A DNA stretch of 64,000 bases from Candidatus Nanopelagicales bacterium (GTDB lineage Bacteria; Actinomycetota; Actinomycetes; S36-B12): contig JAURFD010000004.1 in the NCBI GenBank assembly GCA_030827125.1, positions 124,001 through 188,000 of the forward strand, read 5' to 3'. The notes beneath the pieces were generated by a model that saw only the letters and a list, made by a program, of their open reading frames with translations, did no database searches and had not been told where the DNA came from. The stretch's first letter is position 1. The number at the start of each line of letters is the position of its first letter. Both the position numbers and the translations under genes were made by a program. Positions 26,989 to 34,513 of this stretch are shown in pieces.

Positions 26989-28589
26989 ATCCGGAAAACG
27001 CCGTACGTGTCGGTCCCCGCAACCGGAGCCGAGTGGGTGGCCGACAGGGCAAGAGTGAGCACGGTGCGGGTGTCACGTGGATCGATGACGCCGTCGTCCC
27101 AGAGCCGGCCGGTGGCGAAGAGCGCGGTCGATTGGCTTTCGACCTGCTGCTCGAACGCATCGCGCAAGGGGGCGAACGCCGCCTCATCGAATGCTTCGCC
27201 CGCCTTCTGCCGAGCGACGATGGTGAGGACACCAGCGAGTTGCTTCGGCCCCATGACGGCAATGCGGTGATTGGGCCAGGAGAAGACAAAGCGCGGGTCA
27301 TAAGCGCGACCAGACATGCCGTAGTTGCCCGCGCCGTAGGACGCACCCATCATCAGCGTGAGGTGCGGCACCGTGGAATTCGAGACCGCATTGATGAGTT
27401 TGGCGCCGTCCTTGATGATGCCGCCTTGCTCATAGCGCGTCCCCACCATGAACCCGGTGATGTTCTGTGCGAAGAGGATCGGCACATTCATGCGATTGCA
27501 CAGCTGGATGAACTGCGCACCTTTGTGGCTCTCCTCGCTGAAGAGGATTCCGTTGTTCGCGAGCACGCCGACTGCGTAGCCCCCGACATGCCCCCATCCG
27601 GTGACGAGCGTCGAGCCGTAGAGCGGTTTGAACTCCTCGAATTCGCTGCCGTCGAGGACGCGAGCAAGCACGTCACGTGCTTCGAAGGGAGTGCGGACGT
27701 CGGCGCTCGGGATGCCGAGGAGCTCCTCGGGGTCGTACAGCGGCTCGACCGGCGCGCGGTCCGGACCCGGACCGGCCTTGCGCCAGCGCAGGTGCTCGAC
27801 GATCTCTCGGCCGATGCGCAGGGCATCTGGCTCGTCGACGGCGAGGTAGTCAGCCAATCCCGACGTGCGGGCGTGCATCTCGGCCCCACCGAGTTCCTCT
27901 TCATCGGCATCCTCATCGATGGCCATCTTCACCAGGGGCGGCCCACCGAGGTAGACACGCGCCGCCTCCTTCTGCAGGACGACGTAGTCACTCATGCCCG
28001 GGACGTAGGCGCCGCCCGCGGTACTCGAGCCGAAGACGAGGGTGATGGTGGGGATGCCCGCCGCGGAGAGTTGGGTGAGGTTCTTGAAGCTCGCACCGCC
28101 GGGGACGAAGATGTCCGCCTGCTTCGGCAGGTCAGCCCCGCCGGACTCGGTGAGATTGACCAGCGGAAGTCGGTTTGCCCGCGCCACCTCCATGGCACGC
28201 AATCCCTTGGCCACCGACGTCGGACCCTGCGAGCCGCCCTTCACGGTGGGATCGTTCGCCACGACGACCACCTCGGTGCCGTGCACGCGACCGATCCCGG
28301 TCACCAGTCCGCCCCCGAGCGGATCATCGGTGCCCCAGCCCGCAAGGGGACTGAGTTCGAGGAAGGCGGAGCCGGGATCGAGCAAGAGGTTCACTCGCTC
28401 GCGAGGGAGCAGCTTGCCGCGACCACGATGGCGCGCCACTGAGCGGGCGTTCTTCTCGCTATCAGTGCTTCCACCGCCACCGATGACGCGGGCGAGAAGA
28501 TCGTCAATCTCGGCAAGCGCAGCGCGCATCGCCTCAGCATTGGCCGCGGCAACGGCCGGATCAGTGCGCGAGCGCAGGACAGGCGCCAT
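26985..28589 (-). CDS. Acyl-CoA carboxylase beta subunit (carboxyltransferase)
   Basis: 534-aa carboxyltransferase with N-domain ([29 protein letters not shown]) and C-domain ([44 protein letters not shown]). These are typical of the methylcrotonyl/geranyl-CoA carboxylase branch (family knowledge). It is the first gene of a tightly overlapping seven-gene operon. The ATG at 28589 is preceded by a -10 box with a 7-nt gap and no Shine-Dalgarno, so it is probably translated from a leaderless mRNA. Confidence 0.93.
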   Translation of the reverse strand: MAPVLRSRTDPAVAAANAEAMRAALAEIDDLLARVIGGGGSTDSEKNARSVARHRGRGKLLPRERVNLLLDPGSAFLELSPLAGWGTDDPLGGGLVTGIGRVHGTEVVVVANDPTVKGGSQGPTSVAKGLRAMEVARANRLPLVNLTESGGADLPKQADIFVPGGASFKNLTQLSAAGIPTITLVFGSSTAGGAYVPGMSDYVVLQKEAARVYLGGPPLVKMAIDEDADEEELGGAEMHARTSGLADYLAVDEPDALRIGREIVEHLRWRKAGPGPDRAPVEPLYDPEELLGIPSADVRTPFEARDVLARVLDGSEFEEFKPLYGSTLVTGWGHVGGYAVGVLANNGILFSEESHKGAQFIQLCNRMNVPILFAQNITGFMVGTRYEQGGIIKDGAKLINAVSNSTVPHLTLMMGASYGAGNYGMSGRAYDPRFVFSWPNHRIAVMGPKQLAGVLTIVARQKAGEAFDEAAFAPLRDAFEQQVESQSTALFATGRLWDDGVIDPRDTRTVLTLALSATHSAPVAGTDTYGVFRM

Positions 28590-28591
28590 GG

Positions 28592-28628
28592 ACTTGACGC
28601 TAGTGTCAACTTGACGCTCCCGTCAAGT
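28592..28628. promoter_or_regulatory. Tandem TetR-type operators over a leaderless promoter
   Basis: Two 20-bp sites of the form ACTTGACG-N4-CGTCAAGT overlap by 3 bp: 28609-28628 is a perfect palindrome, 28592-28611 has two mismatches. On the minus strand the same DNA holds a -35 (TTGACG, 28626-28621), an 18-bp spacer and a -10 (TAGCGT, 28602-28597), ending 7 nt before the ATG. A bound repressor would cover the whole promoter. The TetR protein of the operon is the likely ligand. Confidence 0.75.
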
Positions 28629-28665
28629 CCCCGCGTGAGAGGACCCAGCGCGGGAGGATGGCAGC

Positions 28666-28938
28666 ATGAGCCACGACCAACTCAGCCAATGGACCACGGC
28701 CGCTCGGCGCGCTCTGGCCACCGACCTCGGCGTGGACGTCCCCGATGTCGACGTCCAGACCCTGCTCGACGTCGCCCGTGACGCCGCTCATGCGGTCGAT
28801 CGGCCCGCGGCGCCGATCACGACCTTCCTGCTGGGCTACGCCGCGGCACTCTCCGAGGACGCCGACGCTGTCGCTCGAGCGGCAGCCACCCTTCAGCGCC
28901 TCAGCGGTGAGTGGGACCTCGGCCTGCACCGGGAGTAG
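28666..28938 (+). CDS. DUF6457 domain protein
   Basis: 90-aa soluble protein with the compact helical pattern QWTTAARRALATDLG, LLDVARDAAHAVDRPAAP and TTFLLGYAAALSED. I recognise this as DUF6457, a domain often found fused to or next to MobA-type enzymes, so a role in molybdenum cofactor assembly is likely but unproven. It lies between the carboxylase promoter and moeA. Start signals are ambiguous: GGGAGG 8 nt upstream, or GAGGAT 6 nt upstream as a -10. Its end overlaps the kinase remnant by 38 bp. Confidence 0.7.
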   Translation: MSHDQLSQWTTAARRALATDLGVDVPDVDVQTLLDVARDAAHAVDRPAAPITTFLLGYAAALSEDADAVARAAATLQRLSGEWDLGLHRE

Positions 28939-29569
28939 TCACCGGCCACCTCGTGCAGATGCGCAACCCACCGCTGCTCACCGGTTCAGCCCACGCATCA
29001 CCGCCGGCGGCGAGCGCTGACTCCCGCACCAGCGCTAGGCCCAGGCCGCTTCCGCCGGGCACCGCTCCATCCGCGCGGACGAATCGCTCGAATACGCGCC
29101 CGCGGTCTTCCGCACTCAAGCCTGGACCATCATCTTCTACGTCGAGGCGTACGTCGTCGCGCTGACGCCAGGCCCGGACCGTGATTGAGGTCCCGGCGTA
29201 GGACAGGGCGTTGCCGATCAACTCATCGATCACGCGATCCACGGCGCCACGGGCGGCCAACACATGCAGATCTCCCTCCGCCACAACCTCGGCGATCGCG
29301 AGTCCGCGTGCCCGCACAGTTGGCTCAGCAGTCCGCACTCGATCAGCGACCACGGCACGGATATCGGTGTCCTCCACCGACTGTCCCGCGTCACTGCGCG
29401 CGAGGGCAAGGATCTGATCTATGCGACGGTTCAGGCGATCGACCTCACCGATCGCGGCGGCGGCGTCTCGCTGCACTGCTGGCTCGTCTGACACCTCCTC
29501 GATGGCTTCAAGTCGCAACCGGATGCCGGTGAGCGGCGTGCGCAGATGGTGCGAGGCATCCGCGGCCAC
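28901..29569 (-). pseudogene. Truncated sensor histidine kinase (catalytic half only)
   Basis: C-terminal half of a two-component kinase. The dimerisation/phosphoacceptor box (ASHHLRTPLTGIRLRLE, His near residue 7) and the ATPase domain boxes (DELIGNALSYAG, VEDDGPGLSAEDRGRVFERF, GGSGLGLALVRESA) are intact. Homology stops abruptly about four codons upstream (ILRRQQRVAADA). The sensor, membrane helices and HAMP domain are missing; the DNA before it belongs to a small secreted protein in another frame. The GTG at 29569 could start a soluble fragment, but a broken gene produced by deletion is more likely. Confidence 0.7.
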
Positions 29570-29955
29570 GCGCTGCTGGCGCCGCAGGATCCCGATGCCG
29601 CGTTGCCGCCCGTATCCGATGTGCCCGCGGTGGTGCGACCACCGGAGATCACCGGCACGGTCACGTCGACGGTGGCCGCGGCCGTGGGTGAGGACACGGC
29701 GAGTCGCTCCAGCGTGCGCTCGGCCTTGGCGATCTGCTTCTCCAAGGCGGCGCGCGTAGCAGCCTCGTCACCTGTCGCCGCGGGATCGACGGTGGCGGCG
29801 GCACTGGGATCGCCCGGGGTCTGGGAGGCCACGGCGGGCTTGGGAGCCTCGTTGGCCGTGGCAGCCACGGGCACGTTGGCGATGGCCACGGCCCCTCCCG
29901 CGACTGCGCCGACCGCTGCAGCTGCCGCGATGACCATCTTGCGTGTCTGCCTCAT
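29431..29955 (-). CDS. Small secreted/anchored protein with an out-of-frame kinase tail
   Basis: 174-aa reading frame starting MRQTRKMVIAAAAAVGAVAGG, a signal peptide or anchor, followed by an Ala/Pro/Thr-rich region and a short charged helix (ATRAALEKQIAKAERTLERLA). From about residue 125 on, the frame reads DNA that encodes the kinase fragment in the other frame, so the last 50 residues are not original. GGAGGAG lies just before the ATG. A duplicated CTTACC motif sits upstream. I do not recognise a domain; it was probably the target gene of the lost two-component system. Confidence 0.6.
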   Translation of the reverse strand: MRQTRKMVIAAAAAVGAVAGGAVAIANVPVAATANEAPKPAVASQTPGDPSAAATVDPAATGDEAATRAALEKQIAKAERTLERLAVSSPTAAATVDVTVPVISGGRTTAGTSDTGGNAASGSCGASSAWPRMPRTICARRSPASGCDLKPSRRCQTSQQCSETPPPRSVRSIA

Positions 29956-30023
29956 TGCTCCTCCTTGGGTTCGTGCTTCCCCTTTAGAGAACCGCTTCGC
30001 AGGCAGGTGCTGGCCAAGCCTGG

Positions 30024-30040
30024 GTAAGGCCCAGGTAAGA
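30024..30040 (-). promoter_or_regulatory. Direct repeat typical of OmpR-family response regulator sites
   Basis: GGTAAG-N5-GGTAAG on the plus strand (CTTACC-N5-CTTACC on the minus strand), half-sites 11 bp apart, the spacing used by OmpR/PhoB-type dimers. It is about 70-85 bp upstream of the small secreted protein gene. No response regulator gene is present in the window. Confidence 0.45.
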
Positions 30041-30156
30041 ACTGCGGGAATGTTGTGCGTCAATCGCGGGTGGCGGTACCGGGTATCAGACGACACACCT
30101 CGCGCCCGCACGCTTGTCGCGCCGCCGAATGGGGGCGCCGGTGGCACTCTGGACCC

Positions 30157-31389
30157 ATGCACTCTGCCGCGCTGCCCTGGGAGCAGGCTCGTCGTGTGGC
30201 GGCCGCCGCGGCGAGTCAGCGGGCCCCCCTGGCCGTGCGGATCGACGGAGCTCTCCACTGCGTACTGGCCGCCCCCGTCAGCGCCCTCACGGACCTGCCA
30301 CCCTTCCCGACCGCGGCCATGGACGGGTACGCCGTCGCCGGAATGGGTCCCTGGCACGTGACCACCGAGGAGCCGCTGCTCGCGGGTGCTGACACCCGCG
30401 ACATCCGACTGGATCCCGGCTACGCCGTACCCATCGCGACTGGCGCCGCCATGCCGACCGGAGCCGATGCAGTCCTTCGGCGCGAACACGCGGCCGTCGA
30501 AACTGCCCTGCACGGCGTTCGCCTCTACACCCTCGATCCGTTGACCGGCCTGCCCAACGACACGGGCGGTGAGGTGGTGGCCGGCACCGACGTGCGGCCG
30601 CAGGGTGAGGAGTGCGCTGTTGGTGATCCACTGATCGCCACCGGCACGCTCGTCAGCCCGGCGATCATGGGCCTGGCCGCCGCGGCCGGCTACGACGTAC
30701 TCGAGGTCATCCCTCCGCCGACCGTCGCTGTCCTCGTCCTCGGCGATGAACTCCTCGAGCGTGGCGTGCCGCGACCGGGCCGCGTGCGCGACGCCCTCGG
30801 TCCGATGATTCCGCCGTGGTTGGCGGGTATCGGTGCGCGAGCCAACCCCCCCATTCGCGTCGCCGATACGCACCGGGGCTTGCTCGACGAGATTGAGGAC
30901 TCCACCGCGGACGTCCTCATCACCACCGGGTCGACGGCCGCGGGCCCCGTCGACTTCGTCCATGACGTTCTCGATCACCTCGGGGTGCACTGGCTTGTCG
31001 ACGGAGTGCAGGTGCGTCCTGGCCACCCGATGCTGCTCGCGGTCCTTCCCGATGGCCGACCCTTCATCGGCCTGCCCGGCAATCCGCTCGCGGCGGTGAG
31101 TGGTCTGGTGACTCTCGCCGCCCCGGTCATCAATGCGATGCGTGGTGCGGACACCCGCGAGGCCCACGCTCAACTCACCGAGACCGTGAGTTCACATCCC
31201 ACGGATACTCGACTGATCCCGGTCCTGCTGCGTGATGACCTCGCGCATCCGCTGCGCTACGACGGCCCCGCCATGCTGCGCAGCCTCGCCCTCGCCGACG
31301 CGCTCGCGGTGATTCCACCCCATGGCGGTCAACTCGAAAGCAGCGTCGAAGTGCTGCCGATCCCCGGTGTCTCGCCGGGCGTCCGATAG
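30157..31389 (+). CDS. moeA: Molybdopterin molybdenumtransferase MoeA
   Basis: 410-aa enzyme inserting molybdate into adenylated molybdopterin. Family blocks are visible: LPPFPTAAMDGYAV (48-61), PIATGAAMPTGADAVL, TTGSTAAGPVDFVHDVL and GLPGNPLAAVSG. Some canonical residues differ (for example RREHAAVE where E..E.. motifs are usual), marking a divergent actinobacterial form. CACTCT ends 6 nt before the ATG and there is no Shine-Dalgarno, so it may be leaderless. The mobA-like and DUF6457 genes lie within 10 kb. Confidence 0.87.
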   Translation: MHSAALPWEQARRVAAAAASQRAPLAVRIDGALHCVLAAPVSALTDLPPFPTAAMDGYAVAGMGPWHVTTEEPLLAGADTRDIRLDPGYAVPIATGAAMPTGADAVLRREHAAVETALHGVRLYTLDPLTGLPNDTGGEVVAGTDVRPQGEECAVGDPLIATGTLVSPAIMGLAAAAGYDVLEVIPPPTVAVLVLGDELLERGVPRPGRVRDALGPMIPPWLAGIGARANPPIRVADTHRGLLDEIEDSTADVLITTGSTAAGPVDFVHDVLDHLGVHWLVDGVQVRPGHPMLLAVLPDGRPFIGLPGNPLAAVSGLVTLAAPVINAMRGADTREAHAQLTETVSSHPTDTRLIPVLLRDDLAHPLRYDGPAMLRSLALADALAVIPPHGGQLESSVEVLPIPGVSPGVR

Positions 31390-31392
31390 CGT
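31387..31392 (+). promoter_or_regulatory. -10 box overlapping the moeA stop codon
   Basis: TAGCGT, whose first three bases are the moeA stop codon, ends 8 nt before the GTG of the channel gene. It would let the channel be transcribed separately from moeA on a leaderless or nearly leaderless mRNA. Confidence 0.35.
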
Positions 31393-31400
31393 CAGGCACC

Positions 31401-32510
31401 GTGGCCGACAAGCGGCAGCGTCCCCTGCCCCTCACCGTGACAAGTGAGGCCGACAGTGAAGCGCTCAATGCGCGCATTCAACTTCCGAGCCGCTCGTGGA
31501 GCCCGGTCCGCAATATCGCCGTGCGCCTGGCCATCGCCATCGGCGCCCTAGTACTGACCGCGGTCATCGTCTATGCCGAAGGGGACTGCTACTCCGACGG
31601 GGGACAACTGGGTGCAATCACCTGGGTGGATGCGTTCTACTACGCAACGGTCAGCCTCTCGACCACCGGTTATGGCGACATTGTTCCCGTCTGCGAGTCC
31701 GCTCGCCTCGTCAATGTCTTCGTCGTAACACCTCTCCGCTTCATCTTCCTCATCGTCCTGGTCGGCACCACTATCGAGGTGCTCACTCGCAAGACCCGTG
31801 AGGACTTCCGCACAACCCGCTGGAGGCAGCGCGTGCATGATCACACCGTCATCGTCGGTTTCGGCGTCAAGGGTCGTTCCGCTGCGCGACTGCTGCTCGA
31901 CAACGGCGCATCGCCGCTGTCGATCGTGGTCGTCGCCAACGACAAGGACGCCATTCAAGAGGCCAATCGAATGGGTCTGGCCGGCGTCCTTGGCGATGCC
32001 CGCCGCGAAGATGTACTTCGGGATGCCGCGACGGAGCGTGCGTCCAAGATCATTGTCGCGACCGACGAGGACGACACGTCGGTCCTGGTAACTCTCACCG
32101 CGCGGCGGCTGGCCCCGAAGGCTGACATCGTCGCGGCAGCCCGCGAGGCCGCCAATGCACAGATTTTGCGACAGTCCGGCGCCACCAGCGTCATCCCGAC
32201 CGCAGAGTCATCCGGCCACCTCATGGCGCTGTCCCTCGTCTCACCGGTCGCGGGCACACTCATGGAGGACCTGCTCGACGCGGGACGCGGGCTTGAGATC
32301 GTGCAGCGTCACATCACCAAGGAAGAGCTGGGCATCTCACCGGAAGAGGTGGACGCGCGCGGCGAGATCGTGCTCGCGGTCGTTCGCGACGAGGTCGTGC
32401 ACCGCTTCGACACCAGCGACATTCGCATCCTGCAGAAAGGCGATGAACTCGTCGTCATCCGGCACACAGAGGAGAGCGACTACTCGGTTCAGCCCCGACC
32501 GGAGAGCTGA
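31401..32510 (+). CDS. Potassium channel with RCK/TrkA-N domain
   Basis: 369-aa two-helix K+ channel. Membrane helix 1 (about 38-60), pore loop with selectivity filter TTGYGD (88-93) and helix 2 (about 103-125) are followed by a TrkA-N/RCK Rossmann domain (HTVIVGFGVKGRSAARLLL, about 149) and a TrkA-C-like domain (RGEIVLAVVRDE, LQKGDELVVI). It resembles MthK-type channels gated by a cytoplasmic ligand. It begins 11 bp after moeA and is followed by a quinone reductase gene one base after its stop. Confidence 0.9.
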   Translation: MADKRQRPLPLTVTSEADSEALNARIQLPSRSWSPVRNIAVRLAIAIGALVLTAVIVYAEGDCYSDGGQLGAITWVDAFYYATVSLSTTGYGDIVPVCESARLVNVFVVTPLRFIFLIVLVGTTIEVLTRKTREDFRTTRWRQRVHDHTVIVGFGVKGRSAARLLLDNGASPLSIVVVANDKDAIQEANRMGLAGVLGDARREDVLRDAATERASKIIVATDEDDTSVLVTLTARRLAPKADIVAAAREAANAQILRQSGATSVIPTAESSGHLMALSLVSPVAGTLMEDLLDAGRGLEIVQRHITKEELGISPEEVDARGEIVLAVVRDEVVHRFDTSDIRILQKGDELVVIRHTEESDYSVQPRPES

Positions 32511-32511
32511 C

Positions 32512-33489
32512 ATGCACGCCGTCGTCATCTCCGAGTACGGCGAACCCGACGTCTTGCAATGGCAGGAGGTGCCGGACCCACAACCCGGCCCCGGTGAGGT
32601 GCTTGTGGACATCACGGCGAGCGCGGTGAACCGCGCCGACCTCCTTCAACGTCAAGGCTTCTATCCGCCACCGCCCGGTGCGCCGGAGTGGCCCGGCCTC
32701 GAATGCTCCGGACGGATCATTGCCCTTGGTGAAGGCGTCACCTCGCGCTCCGTCGGCGAGGAGGTCTGCTGCCTCCTCTCGGGCGGTGGCTACGCCGAAC
32801 AGGTCGCCGTTCCCGCGGGCCAGACCATGCCGATCCCCGTGGGTGTGGATGTGATCACCGCGGCGGGCCTCCCCGAGGTCGCCTGCACCGTGTGGTCGAA
32901 CCTCGTCATGGTGGCGGGACTGCAGCGCGGTGATTGGCTCCTCATTCACGGCGGAGGCAGTGGTATCGGCACCATGGCCATCCAGGTCGCGCGGGCACTC
33001 GGCGCGCGGGTCGCGGTGACGGCGGGCTCGGCGGAGAAGTTGGAGCGCTGCGCCGAGTTGGGCGCTGAGGTCCTCATCAACTACCGGGATCAGGACTTCG
33101 TCGACGTTGTCGCCGCAGAGACCGGCGGCCGCGGAGTCGACGTCATCCTCGACAACATGGGCGCGAAGTACCTCATGCGCAATGTCGAATGCCTCGCTCC
33201 CGGTGGTCGACTGGTCGTCATCGGCATGCAGGGCGGCGTACGCACTGACGTCGATCTCGGTGTGATGCTGCGGCGCAATGCGACGTTGCACACAACGTCG
33301 TTGCGAGCACGGTCACCAGAGCAAAAGGCCTACATCTGCACGGAGACCGAGCGGATGGTGTGGCCGTGGATTGCCGCGGGGATCGTGCGCCCCGTCATTG
33401 ATCGGACGTATCCCCTGCCGCAGGCAGCCGAAGCGCACCGTGCACTTGATGCCGGCGGTGTCACCGGCAAGATCCTGCTGACCCGCTAA
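32512..33489 (+). CDS. NAD(P)H:quinone oxidoreductase, zinc-free MDR family
   Basis: 325-aa medium-chain dehydrogenase/reductase of the quinone-oxidoreductase (PIG3-like) branch. N-terminal GroES-like domain (ITASAVNRADLLQRQGFYPPPPGAP) and Rossmann domain with LLIHGGGSGIGTMAIQVARALGARV (about 143-167); no zinc-binding cysteines. Probably cytoplasmic, using NADPH. The ATG follows the channel stop by one base, so the two genes are co-transcribed. Confidence 0.88.
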   Translation: MHAVVISEYGEPDVLQWQEVPDPQPGPGEVLVDITASAVNRADLLQRQGFYPPPPGAPEWPGLECSGRIIALGEGVTSRSVGEEVCCLLSGGGYAEQVAVPAGQTMPIPVGVDVITAAGLPEVACTVWSNLVMVAGLQRGDWLLIHGGGSGIGTMAIQVARALGARVAVTAGSAEKLERCAELGAEVLINYRDQDFVDVVAAETGGRGVDVILDNMGAKYLMRNVECLAPGGRLVVIGMQGGVRTDVDLGVMLRRNATLHTTSLRARSPEQKAYICTETERMVWPWIAAGIVRPVIDRTYPLPQAAEAHRALDAGGVTGKILLTR

Positions 33490-33506
33490 CCCCCTCGCCG
33501 AGTGAC

Positions 33507-34448
33507 CTAGGAGTCGAAGGGGCTGCGGTCGTCGAGGACGGCGTCGATGAGATCGGCCACGCCCTCCTCGTCGTTGGTCGGCAGGACATGGCTGGCCAGA
33601 TCCAGTACCTCCGGATGCGCATTGCCCATCGCATACGACGACCCTGCCCAGGCGAGCATCGGCAGATCGTTGGGTCCGTCACCGGCGGCCACAACATGGA
33701 GTGGGCCATGGCCCTGCGCCGCCGCCACCCGAGCGAGGGTGGTCGCCTTGGTGACGCCCGCGGCACTGAGTTCGATAAGCGAGTCGCCGTAGCCCGAGTG
33801 CGTGACCTCCAACAGGTCACCCACCGCGGCCATACCCCGTGCATACAGGTCCTCAGGATCGATCTGTACGCCGTCCCCCGGTCGAGCGAGCAACTTCACG
33901 ACGTCACCGGCGAGGACCAGTTCGTCGATGGGAGCGACGTGCGTGTCGGGTGGCACCGGCCATCGAGGCGTGTAGCCATCCGCGAGGGCGAACTCCGTCG
34001 CGTCCGCGAGCGTCGCATCGAGAACGTCGTACGACGAGCCCCCCGTCGGCGCCAAATGACCTCCCGGCCGCGCCATCTCGACGGCGAAGACCAGACCCGG
34101 GATCGCGCTGCGGAGGCGGTCAACCGCAGCCAAAGCCGAGTCGGCATCCATGGGAAACACCTCGGTGACTTGGCCATCAAACAGATCGAGAACGACCCCG
34201 CCGTTGGCAGCAATTCCCACGCCGCGGTGACCGGTCATCTCCACGATGGGCGAGATCCACCGCGGCGGTCGGCCCGTCACGATGACCAGATCTCGATCGC
34301 TCTCCGCGAGCCGATCCAGCGACTCCCGGGTCCGCGCACCCACCGAGCCGTCGGACAGCAGCAGGGTGCCGTCGAGATCGGAGGCGATGAGGCGCACGCC
34401 CTGCGGCACCGGAATGGACGGCCGACCTGGCAAAACCATGTCCCTCAT
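33507..34448 (-). CDS. HAD-superfamily hydrolase (Cof-type sugar phosphatase)
   Basis: 313-aa HAD phosphatase. Motif I DLDGTLL (nucleophile Asp24), motif II IVTGRPP, motif III lysine region (VTKATTLARVAA) and motif IV GDGPNDLPML are present, with a type IIB cap between them. Such enzymes dephosphorylate sugar phosphates or nucleotides; substrate unknown. The start could be GTG/ATG at 34448 or ATG 34439. It ends 17 bp from the convergent quinone reductase gene. Confidence 0.88.
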   Translation of the reverse strand: MRDMVLPGRPSIPVPQGVRLIASDLDGTLLLSDGSVGARTRESLDRLAESDRDLVIVTGRPPRWISPIVEMTGHRGVGIAANGGVVLDLFDGQVTEVFPMDADSALAAVDRLRSAIPGLVFAVEMARPGGHLAPTGGSSYDVLDATLADATEFALADGYTPRWPVPPDTHVAPIDELVLAGDVVKLLARPGDGVQIDPEDLYARGMAAVGDLLEVTHSGYGDSLIELSAAGVTKATTLARVAAAQGHGPLHVVAAGDGPNDLPMLAWAGSSYAMGNAHPEVLDLASHVLPTNDEEGVADLIDAVLDDRSPFDS

Positions 34449-34513
34449 GCTGTCAGGTCGGGTACCGTCCGAAGCCCCGGGTGTCCCGGCCCGGCCTACT
34501 GGAAGGCGGTGCT

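Noticed and set aside
26919-28442. 507-codon plus-strand frame
   Set aside because: Antisense of the carboxyltransferase gene; no recognisable domains, a product of GC-rich codon bias.
28592-28628. Reading the TTGACG/CGTCAA repeats as a terminator
   Set aside because: The hairpin lies directly upstream of the carboxyltransferase ATG and contains -35 and -10 elements, so an operator fits better.
29431-31173. 580-codon minus-strand frame ending in the small secreted protein
   Set aside because: All but the last 175 codons are antisense to moeA; the real start is the ATG at 29955 with GGAGGAG.
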